A stretch of DNA of 64,000 bases, taken from Metridium senile. Taxonomy: Eukaryota; Cnidaria; Anthozoa; Actiniaria; Metridiidae. The stretch lies in assembly GCA_949775045.1 (NCBI GenBank), contig OX459102.1, forward strand, positions 412,501 through 476,500. The letters run 5' to 3'. Made by a program: the position numbers and the translations under genes. The notes beneath the pieces were generated by a model. It made no database searches. It was not told the origin of the DNA and saw only the letters and a list, made by a program, of their open reading frames with translations. How positions within the stretch are numbered: the first letter of the stretch is position 1; every line of letters starts with the position of its first letter. Of the stretch, positions 42,024-51,600 are shown piece by piece.

Positions 42024-45000
42024 ACAATATAGAAAGGAAAAACAAAAACGAGAAAACACAATGTACTAGCTTACTTGTCAAAATCATCTTCTTTTATTTC
42101 CAGAAAAGAACTGAGTGTAAGTATCGCAGCATTGTTGACAAGAAGATGGATATCACCTTGTGCTTCGATGGCTTTCACTGCTTCGTCGATGTTACTCAAG
42201 TCAATACATAAAGGCTTGATAGATGGAGCCTATTGTATTTATTGACAGATATTATATATTTAGTTATATCAAAATAGTAATAAACCTTTTATATTTGATA
42301 TATTAAAGTAAAAAAAAAATACCTAAAGGTCTTTCCTATATAGGATAATAAATATCAATAATTACATATTTCCGCATGCCAACCTACCTCCTTTACAAGG
42401 GTATCAAGATCAGCTTGTGTTCTTGTCAGTGCAATGACCTCAGCTCCACATTGTGCCAGGGCTTTAGCTGTTCCCCGACCAATACCTGAGAAAAACAACA
42501 CCAAAGTAGAGCTTATTAAGTAAGGGTAACCATCATAGGGCATCAGCATTCCAATTGATGTTAAATGATTTCTGTATATCTTTTAGGGATCAATTTTCAA
42601 AACCCTCTACCACTTGGATTCAACTCAGAGTACTGATACGTCCATACAATCTCTAATAGAGCGTTTTCGTATAACCCACTTTTATAATGCAAATGAGAAT
42701 ATGTGTGAAATCATATGCTAATGAGGTGTGCGTGTAGCTATTTGCTTTCATTTTTTTCGTTGAGCCACAAGCCACTGTGGTAAACATTGATAAAAGTGGT
42801 TTCGAGTAAATATTCTATAAACGTTTTCGTTGTCGAGTTCGTGACTCACTGAAGCATGTTATAACACGCACACCTAATTATTTTACACTTAAAAAACTCA
42901 TTAATAATTCATGACCATTTTGTCCAATCCGATGCTCCTTTCTGGTCACGAGGAAAGCATTGTATACAGCATAATCTACGTAAATGCAAATGAACATGAA
43001 GCATTATATAATGGCACATGTGTCATTGTATAATGCTTCATGTCCATAATTCAGATATTACCCTTCCCCCCATCCCCCCATCTCTATTGACGAGTGAACA
43101 TCAGACTTAGATATAATTTCCTTTTAGATTTTTGGCGAAAAAAAGTATTTGATCATGAGTGCCAATGTCAGGATTCGAACCGAGATCTTCTGCTCTGGTT
43201 GTATCCGAGCTTTAAGCCATTATGCTACTGAGGCAATCGATGAAAAGTTTGCAACGAAATGTCATCAAGTTCATTTGCATTCAAGTTGGTTAGCATTCCT
43301 CTATTATTAATGTAGATCAATTCCCAAATGCAAACAACCTTCCGTTTTCTTTTGTTTCATCGATATTGGACAAAATGGTCATGAATTACTAATGAGTTTT
43401 TTAAGCGCTAGCCGTTCAATAAACTCGCAGAACGTGTTTTAACAGGTTTAAAATCCCGAGGGCGAAGCCCAAGGGATTTTAAACCTGATAAAACACTCCT
43501 GCTCTTTATTAAACTATACATATTCTCATTTACATTTTAAAAGCGGGTTATACGAAATCGCTCTAATAGAACGATTTCACATACGCGTTTTTAACATGCA
43601 AATATATTTTGTTGAGTATTTAACATGCAAATGAGTTGTCACCTTAGATGAGTGAGTGGTCACCTTAAGTGCTAACCTTTTAAAACTATTTACTAATGTA
43701 ATACATATACCGGTTCATGCATGCGACATAACTACGTGCGAGAAGCATTAAATTTCTTTTAGCGGCTACGCAATTTCGCACTAAAAGATAGTTGACCTAT
43801 TTCGACAATTTCTGCTCATTAGTGCTTTTTTACAACGAGAATCGTACCCGCTTGCGCTTGCCTTAGCTATTGAGGTGACAACTCATTTGCATGTTAAATA
43901 CTCGACAAAACATATTTGCATGTCAAAAACGCTTATGTGAAATCGTTCTAATAACTCGCGTGTGATTTTTCTCTCTAAGGGGCTGTTTATATGAAAGCGG
44001 AGTGTCCCTGCTTGCCGGGATTACTCTTTTGTTTTGTATTCCCCGGGGGACTCAAAACAATCGAGTTATCCCGGCTAGCAAGAACAACTCGCCTTCATAT
44101 AAACAGCCCCTAAGGAGCCGATACAATGGTTTATAGACAAAAGGATGTGACGCTGCATGATAACTTACTACCTCCGATCAGTTCAGCTCGGTAGGGATTA
44201 ATTGAGGTTTCAATCGAGCGAAATATTTCAAATTCAATGTACATTTTGCTCAAAATAAAACAATTAAATTGGTATTATAAATAATCAAATACGTAGAGTG
44301 CAAATAGATAGGGACAAATAGCATTTAATTAGTGCTTAATTAGACAAGACAAAGGGATTTAATGAGCCACGACAAGAATACAGTGAACCATAAAATGAAC
44401 ACGGGCTTTTTCTAGTCCAACTCAAAACGAACTAAAATAACGATAAAAGACACAATTAAAATTGTTTGCTACCACTTTATTCTTCTATGGTCGAAAATCC
44501 AAGACACAAGACACATCCAAGGAAGCTAAAAAAGAGTCTAAAAACACAGCACAAAACCGCAGCGTATAGCGGTGATTATTTGACTAATTACACATGCTTG
44601 CAAATTTAGGCACAACTTAGGACATATTAGTCATTAGTTAGGGGTGGACCATTTGACTTTTGAGGGGGGGGGGGATGATTTGGTCCGTGCAGGACATTTT
44701 TTTTTGCCCGCTTCCATGAGCACGAAATTTATTTGATAAAAATGCAAAGATTTGAGTGGCGATTTTGGCTTGCAGGAAATTTATTTTCAAATTCATCCCC
44801 CCCCCCCCCCCCCTCCTCAAAAGTCAAATGGTCCACCCCTTAGTTAGCTAGCCAACTATTTCACGGGTATATTAATAGCAATCTATAACCGTGAAATAGT
44901 TAGCTGACTATTTAGTGAAATTCTATGCTAATTCTATTGTTTTTTATTGTTTAATTAGTACTAATTAGTACTATTTGTTTCACGGGTATAGAGTGAAGTC

Positions 45001-45342
45001 TTTAACCCGTGAAATAGATGTTAGACTAATACACCTTAGCAGTCTAGAATTCCATTGCTTTCTTTTGAGTCTATTTGACTATTACACTTTAGCAAGCAAT
45101 TTCTATTTCACGGGTTAAATGCCTTCACTCTATTTGCACTCTATTTATGGACTGCAAAATATAGCTTAAGAAGCACACAATATATTATGGAAATAAACAA
45201 CATGGCAATATTGCAAACATGGTTTGTTATTTTGCAGTAAATTTAAATTTGTTTTCCCTCTAAGTATTCCACGTATTTGGTCAAATTTACCTTTCCCTGC
45301 TCCTGTGACAAGAGCTCGTTTGCCTTTAAAGCTGATCTCCAT
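36218..45342 (-). CDS. Dicarbonyl/L-xylulose reductase-like SDR, copy B
   Basis: Eight exons on the minus strand: 45291-45342, 42388-42485, 42075-42229, 41472-41514, 40787-40886, 40127-40191, 36983-37109 and 36218-36321 (stop), with GT-AG junctions and 247 residues. It has [31 protein letters not shown] (NNAA, as in human DCXR), INVKA, VNVSS and the catalytic pair in YCSNK. The part encoded by exon 7 ([13 protein letters not shown]) differs strongly from A and C. This is the substrate-loop region, which suggests a changed substrate range (inference). The start codon faces that of copy C across 268 bp. Confidence 0.9.
36404..36862. repeat. CATT and GGTT microsatellites in intron 7 of copy B
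   Basis: Bases 36404-36490 are CATT repeats. Bases 36699-36862 are about 41 copies of GGTT with only a GGTA interruption. The Trp-Leu-Val-Gly frames across it are artefacts. A G-rich strand of this regularity could form G-quadruplex structure (inference). Confidence 0.9.
37797..37925. repeat. Hairpin next to the 37926 element
   Basis: Arms GCAATATTAGATATATTGCA and its inverse (37834-37897) are flanked by GCCGGC on both sides, with the loop GAGGGCGCAGCCCGAAG. The outer text GATAGTTACT and GTGACTATC is also inverted. It is compact enough to be a MITE. Confidence 0.75.
38085..38620. mobile_element. Fold-back element with E2F-like and CRE-like sites
   Basis: Arms of about 250 bp fold around 38350. 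They share TAGTTAGGTCCGATCAACTT and its inverse, TTTTGGCGGGAAAATAACGT and GACGTCATTTTCCCGCC, and CGGTTTTGAAC. TTTGGCGGGAAA resembles an E2F site and TGACGTCA a CRE/AP-1-type site. Each arm carries both. Confidence 0.75.
39010..39240 (+). repeat. tRNA-derived SINE, plus orientation
   Basis: A-box-like TAGCATAATGG (39091-39101) and B-box GGTTCGAATCC (39136-39146) lie in a tRNA-like layout. Both flanks match the second copy at 43080-43310, including AACTTGATGACATT upstream and CACCAAAAATC downstream. The similarity extends over about 230 bp, so the tRNA-like part is the head of a longer SINE. Confidence 0.7.
39849..39952. repeat. Nearly perfect 104-bp hairpin
   Basis: The arms mirror about 39900/39901 (centre AAGCTT) with one mismatch in 52 pairs. 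Each arm includes GTTACAGACCCTTGTAAGC and GAAACGTCTCCCGCC. The text is related to CAGACCCTACTTAGCGCTCG and ACACGTCTCC in the repeat at 17075-17110. The perfection suggests recent formation or ongoing conversion. Confidence 0.9.
41035..41153. mobile_element. Short hairpin MITE in intron 4 of copy B
   Basis: Inverted ends GATAGGTGATATATTGAAAT and ATTTCATTATATTACCTATC. The interior contains TCGAAACGTCAGTAAAGTG (minus strand), which shares the GAAACGTCAGT word with 35190-35290. Confidence 0.65.
41555..42035. repeat. GAAA microsatellite in intron 3 of copy B
   Basis: About 480 bp of AGAAAGA repeats with internal duplicates of a GAGAGAGAAGAGAAAGAGAG unit. It lies 40 bp downstream of the exon 3 donor. 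Its Phe/Leu/Ser frames are not genes. Confidence 0.95.
42657..43565. mobile_element. TAGAGCG-type element with an inserted SINE
   Basis: Ends TAGAGCGTTTTCGTATAACC and its inverse (to 43565) continue through ATGCAAATGAGAATATGT and the inverse. Inside are a small hairpin (42992-43046, arms ATGAAGCATTATA) and a minus-strand SINE (43080-43310). It lies in intron 1 of copy B. Confidence 0.75.
43080..43310 (-). repeat. tRNA-derived SINE, minus orientation
   Basis: The B box on the minus strand is GGTTCGAATCC (43171-43181) and the A box is TAGCATAATGG (43217-43227). Flanks match the plus-strand copy at 39010-39240. Target duplications were not obvious. Confidence 0.7.
43567..43950. mobile_element. 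TAGAACG-type MITE abutting the previous element
   Basis: Ends TAGAACGATTTCACATACGC and its near inverse. Inner arms share AACATGCAAATATATTTTGT and GAGTTGTCACCTTA. It starts one base after the 42657-43565 element ends, with TA at the junction. Confidence 0.75.
43976..44112. mobile_element. 137-bp hairpin MITE
   Basis: Ends TAAGGGGCTGTTTATATGAA and TTCATATAAACAGCCCCTA are inverted. Inner text CTTGCCGGGATTACTC and GAGTTATCCCGGCTAGCAAG is inverted too. Confidence 0.8.
44294..45147. mobile_element. TAGAGTG element with two MITEs nested inside
   Basis: Outer ends TAGAGTGCAAATAGATAG and CTATTTGCACTCTA. Nested inside are 44639-44843 (inverted ends AGGGGTGGACCATTTGACTT, with a poly-G/poly-C bearing interior) and 44999-45132 (TAGAGTGAAGTCTTTAACCC and inverse, the same type as 34267-34424). 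It ends about 145 bp before the first exon of copy B. Confidence 0.7.
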
Positions 45343-45610
45343 CGTTTGGGATGTACTTGGTGCAGTTGGCTATAAACTAGAACTAATTCGATCTTGTACA
45401 AGTAACGGAACCACTGAATCTGTTACATTTTGTGGCGTGGTTTCCATCAAACACGTGACTGGTTGCTACGTAGCAATAGGACGTTAAACATAGAACGTGT
45501 ACCTTCTATTTGTATCGCAGTGTCACGCTGTACGTGTGTCCGTAAGTGGAAAATTGTTTCTCGTACAATTAAAACTCTACCCGAGTGTGAAAAGTAAAGA
45601 GTATACATCG
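45343..45610. promoter_or_regulatory. Shared divergent promoter of SDR copies B and C
   Basis: Only 268 bp separate the two ATG codons. At its midpoint lies GTTGCTACGTAGCAAT (45462-45477), an almost perfect palindrome with the layout of an RFX X-box (GTTGCC...GGCAAC). A CACGTG E-box lies at 45452-45457. On the B side TTTATAG (minus strand, about 45368-45376) is a weak TATA candidate. The symmetric site is well placed to act on both genes. Factor identity is inferred from motif shape only. Confidence 0.5.
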
Positions 45611-48600
45611 ATGGAGATCAGCTTTAAAGGCAAACGAGCTCTTGTCACAGGAGCAGGGAAAGGTAAATTTCACAAAATATGTAGAATACATACTTATCTA
45701 GAGTGTTCAGCTCATATGTCAATTAATTTGCAAAACTACAATCCTTGTTTGTGATTGTAATAGCGATCATGTCGTCTGCTTATAGAATAGAACATATCCA
45801 TATTCCCATAGTCTATACAGGATCCTTCTTTTAAAATCAATATAGTGCAGTCCATATAGATACCCGCATTCTAGATATTCGGTTATTTACAATACTGGCA
45901 CAATTGCATTGCAATTGAGCAAAATGTTGAAAGATAATGTACCGCTTACAATTGAAAATACTGTATTATAATAATAAATAATAATAATAATAATAATATA
46001 TGTATATAGCGCACATGTCTCGGATACAAGGCGCTTTACAAAACAAAAAGGCTAAAGTATAGATGTAACAGTATACTGACTATTTAAAATTATTCAAGAA
46101 ATCCTATATAAAAATCATATATACGTATACACCTACTTGCAGTAAGGTTGTCATACAAAATAGAACATTTGTCACAAAGAAAATTGAACATTTGTGATTT
46201 AGTGCGAAAGGAATTAATTAAAAGACAAATGAGAGAGTTCAGCTTGAGTGATCTTCTTTTGTCTTTTAATCAATCCCTATCGTACTAAATCACAAATGTT
46301 CTATTTTCTTTATAACAAATTTATATTTTTGTATGACAACCTTGCTGCAAGTTGGTGTATACTAAAAATATGTAAAATATAAGGTTGGTATCTATATTAT
46401 CGCTTAAACGTTAATGTAGAGCTGAACTGAGGTAGCTCACACACGAGTTATAGTATAAACGTATCATTACTCCGACTAAACTTAGACTTTTATTAATACA
46501 AAATGCAGATCTAATATTCCCCAGTATACCAGTAAACTCAATTTAATAAACGTTGGGTGCGTGCAGCCCGATAGCTTATAAGGCGTGAACTATTGCACAA
46601 TTAAGTGTTCTGCAACAACAGCAGACTTGCAAGATTAAATATCAGCTCATTGTGAATGATACTCATGGTACAATCCTCACTCGTCATCTCATCTTAGGCA
46701 CTCAAAGAGGTCAGAAGTAATCTAAGATATATGAACAACAGCAGTTTGACTAAATGTCGTGGGTCGTGGGTCGTGGGTACAAAGTCGTGGGTTGTGGGTA
46801 TGAAGTCGTGGGTCGTGGGTACCAAGTCGTGGGTTTCAAAAATAGTTCAAAATGAAAAACAAAAACTCACAGGAATATATTTATATAGACAGTATACTTA
46901 TTTTGTACTTGAAATCCGATGCCTTAATTATTTCAATTGTGAGCTAAACCGAAATTGAAATGTATATATTTTGATTGAAGTCTGCGTCGAGCGAAAAAAA
47001 GCGCCAATAAATTAAAAAGAACAGCAATGACTTGCTCTCAAATTTATCTCAAATTTATATACCTAGCTTAATGAAAACTTAAACCGGAAGTTAACAGAAA
47101 ACTAGTGAACGATAAACTTGATAAGGGGTGGACCATTAGAAGTTGGGGGATGGGGGGTGGCAATTCCTAAAATAAATAAAACGTGCACGGCCAATTCGCC
47201 AAAAAAAAAAAAATCCTGCTCAGAGCCAAACTCCAAAAAAAATTGCAGAACCTTGAGGGGTAGCGAATGGTAAAATTTTTAAATCCGAGCCTGAGATTCT
47301 AACAAAATATATCGGCTCATATATTCACTGTATTTAAAAATTCGAGACTTCAAGGCATCAAAAACACAAAAATCAGAGACTTTCAGACATCAAAAAACTC
47401 AAAATGTCGCGACTATGCAATTGAGGCATCAAAAACACGAATGTATACATAGACTAGCCCCAAGTCGACCTCGGTCTGTTTTCCCGACAAAAAGTGAACA
47501 AATCGCCCGAAAGTTAGCTGAACAAAGTCGCGAAGTAACGGCGCCTTGTACCAGACTAATAAATAATCTGGAATCTGATTGGCTCATGAGCGCCCTGTAA
47601 CGGGACTTACAGAATAATTTTTATGTTGTAATGACATTACTGCACGATTTTCATGCTGTAATGAGCTAACATTTTCCCTCACCCTCAGAACACAAATATT
47701 TATAAAAAGTAAGCATTTTTGGGTCATTTATAATTGCATGTACAATTACGACGCTTTGCTTTTAAATGGCTTCCCAGTAATTTTACTGAACAAGCGCGGG
47801 TTGAAACCGATGGCTGTTTTCAACAAACTTACCAACATTGTAAGACCAAAATACATACAATTTTTGAAGTTTTCTTCATCATTTCAAATTGAAATGTAAA
47901 GAAAAAAAGTTTTATTGATATATCTCAACGTCGAAGAAATGAAAATGAGCTTTTAGAAAGAAATATATATAGACACAAACAAGTGAGCCGAGCTCAACTT
48001 CACGCCATGTTGTTTACAAATTCGAGAGAGGAAAACAAAACATTTTTGAACAGCTATTGAGGTATGTTAAAGTTATTTAGAATTCTTGTCGGATTTAAAA
48101 AGTTTCATTTGCCTAATTTCACGTCAGGTTTTGGAAATATAATACTTATATTTCTCCACTTTTTGCTCGTTAAAATGTTTGTCAAAACCAACGCTTGCTC
48201 GATCTCTAGCATTTGAAACTCTCTCTTCATCGGCTGTTTTTGATTGTTTATCGCATTTTGTAATCGTCTTTTCAATGCTGTGCACTCAGTTTGAATATTA
48301 AAAGGGTTAGAGACTTCTAGTTCGTGCTTTACCGGCACGGTAAAGTTGATTTCTCGTTCATTCTACAGCCAGCGCGTGCGTGTATTGGCCGGTAAAGCAC
48401 CCACATCAGTCTCTAACCCATATTTATTACACTTTAACTTTAACTCTGTGTTTTATAATGATTTGTTCAATATATAGCTAGCACTATTACACATTAATAC
48501 ACTTTATTACTCTTTCCCTATTACACTTTGTTTCACGGGTTAATGAAAACCACTCTATATAAAGCTAAAGATTATAAAATATTTATTTTTGTTAAAGAAA

Positions 48601-51600
48601 AAATAATTGTTTAGACATTGCTTATAATAACAATGTATATTTTTGATTTATTGTATTAAAAATGATTATTTAATGTGTCTGATAAATTGTAAAATCAGAA
48701 AATCATATTTTAGATTTAATATAGTTAAATTTAATTTAATAGATAATATAAATCTATTTTACTGATTTTAAGTGAAACTACTACCTATCCCATGGACCTA
48801 GGTTTAAACAATTTGCACTTCGTTCGAATGACCACTTTCTGCTATATAAGCATTGAAAAAAAAAACAGCAAAAAAATTACAATGCAGATTTGTTTTTAGT
48901 AAGGTTTTTGCTTAATTTCAATCAAAAATGCCGAAGATAATATTTTAACCATTTTCCTTTTACTTGAAATATTAAGAATTACACAGACACTGCAATATAA
49001 ATATTTTAAAGCTGCGAGTATTTGAATCACCAATTGCAACTATTAGGGTTTTTTTTTTTTTGTTAGTTTACACGTGATAGTTCAAATTTGCCAGCCGCCC
49101 GTGTAATTAAAAATATTATTTTAATACAATTTTTCATATTGTCTGGGTTTTTTTCACTGGAAAATTTTAGTTTCTTTTAAAATATCTAAAATAATTATTT
49201 CCCTAATTAAAATTAGTTGATAAGCTATTTATTGATTGCAGGTTTTGGCCGTAGCACAGCAAAGGCTCTGGTAAAATGTGGAGCTGAGGTCATTGCATTG
49301 ACAAGAACACAAGCTGATCTTGATACTCTTGTAAAGGAGGTAGGTTGGCATACGAAAATGTATAACCAAAATATATACTTATATATACATGGAAATGTCC
49401 ACATTGCTAGAAATTTGGGTCAAGATGGCGACGCGCATGCGTTGTAGCACGCAAAATAAACAAAATGGCTGCCACTTTTTATAAGAAAATGTGTGGCAAA
49501 TAATATATTTTGAAAAAACCGACCCAAATTTCTAGAAATGAATAGCTATTATTATTTTTAGATACTAATAAAACAGAAATGGTGTATTACTATTTGAATA
49601 AAACTAAAATTGTTTATTAAAATCAAATAGGTACCATCTATCAAGCCTTTATGTATTGACTTGAGTAACATCGACGAAGCAGTGAAAGCCATCGAAGCAC
49701 AAGGTGACATCCATCTTCTTGTCAATAATGCTGGGATCCTTTTTATAAGTTCTTTTCTGGAAATAAAACAAGATGATTTTGACAAGTAAGCTTATTGAAC
49801 TTTCTTTCTTTCTTTTCTTTTTCTTTCTTTGGTTTTGTGATAATATGGTAATCTATATAGTGGTTGACAATGGAAAAAATACAATAGGTTAAATAAACAA
49901 TTTCGCTTGAGACATTCAAGCGTGGCTTAAATTGACGAATTAATAACATTTCGTAAATCAGGCAGTATAGTTTAATCAAGCATTTTTTCAGGATGGTGAA
50001 ACCGCTCGGAATGTCGACCCTGTTGTTGTTGTTTCTCTTTATAACAGTGTTGTCAGAGTGCAATAAGTGCAACAAGATCCAACACAACCTACAACCCATT
50101 TTTAGAAGCACTAACATTCAAGATGAACTGAGAATCAGAGAAACCAAACCCGCAGTTCTTAACTAACAATGCGTTGTATACAAATTTCAATGTAGTCTGT
50201 GCGATGCAGCATATGTGGGATTACATCAACGAATCTCCGAGCATTCCCAAAAATCGTCATCCATCCACAAACATATGATTAGATCTAGACACTCTGGCAA
50301 CACATTTATTACAAATATAAATTACACATTTTATAATATATTGATTTTATCTTTGTTTTATTACAGATTGAATACCATCAATGTCAAAGCTGCACTTTTT
50401 GTAGCACAGGTATTTTATATTTACTTATTTAATTAATTCATCGGAAAACACTTGTTAACATTTGGTAAGCTATCCCTCAGCTATACTTTCACGCCTCACT
50501 GCGTCAATACAAACATGCAGAAATAAGGCTTCAGAATCATGTTTTTTCGATCTTTTCTCGAAATAATTGCAGAAAAGTAAAAACAGTAGCCATGGCTACA
50601 GCTAGCTCAATCTTTTGTTGACCTTATCAAATAATTTTGATCTACTTTCCGTTCAAAAAGTACACGTTCTATTTAAAGTTGAAAGCCAACGATTTTATTA
50701 TTTTTACAAGAGAGATTGTGCGGCTATTCTCATGTCAAGTTACAATATGGGCTATATTTAAAATTAAACAAACCCTTTCAAAAAAGTAGATTTTAAAACA
50801 CCATTCCTTTACGTACATTTTGATGTGTAATACATGGCTATGCGTGAAAAAACAAACGTACTTTTCAAGATTTCTGATTGTTATGGCTGTAATCTCTCGG
50901 TTATTCTCATTCAAAATCGAGCGGACAGTAGAGCCTCGAGAACTCTTTGAATGACATATATTATTTTGTCGCCGGTTATAAGTCGTCTGAGTATATATAA
51001 TCATATTGTGCTGTGAAAGGCTTCTCTGGATGTTTAATTGTTTTTAAAAGCGAGTTTCTACTTGGACAGATCAATTGTTCAAAATCACGGAGCTATTTTT
51101 TCCGATGAAAATTCCATTTTTTATCGAGGAAATACCGGCATCCTTTGCAGGCTTCAGAGTGTGTACCTTTGACTGTTTGCAACAACGATTTTTGAAATAG
51201 TTGTATATATACGCCCCATCATCAAGCAGCTATATTCAACCTATTTCCAGCTTTCATTCTCATAATTTCAAGGGAATAAAACAATGGAGCAAAGCTGGAA
51301 AGGTGGCACCTTGATTACTTAAAAAAAGATGTCATTTTTATTCTTATTGCAGGCAGTCGCTCGTAAGATGGTTGCTGGTGGATATGGAGGTGCTATTGTC
51401 AATGTATCAAGTCGTGTTTCATACAAAGCATTTCCGAACATTGGCCTTACTTGTATGTTTAACTAGATTGGACTGGCCTCCTTCAAAACTAACTCTCGCT
51501 TTTGGGTTCATGCTTCAACCCCCTGCCTCCCCCTGCCTCCCCCTGCCTCCCCCTGCCTCCCCCTGCCTCCCCCTGCCTCCGCCTTCCCTCCCCCTTTCCT

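Noticed and set aside
41500..42087. Phe/Leu/Ser-rich minus-strand frames resembling membrane proteins
   Set aside because: Direct translation of the GAAA microsatellite inside an intron.
42075..42229. Mutated NNAG motif (NNAA) in SDR copy B as a sign of inactivation
   Set aside because: Human DCXR also has NNAA at this place, so it is compatible with activity.
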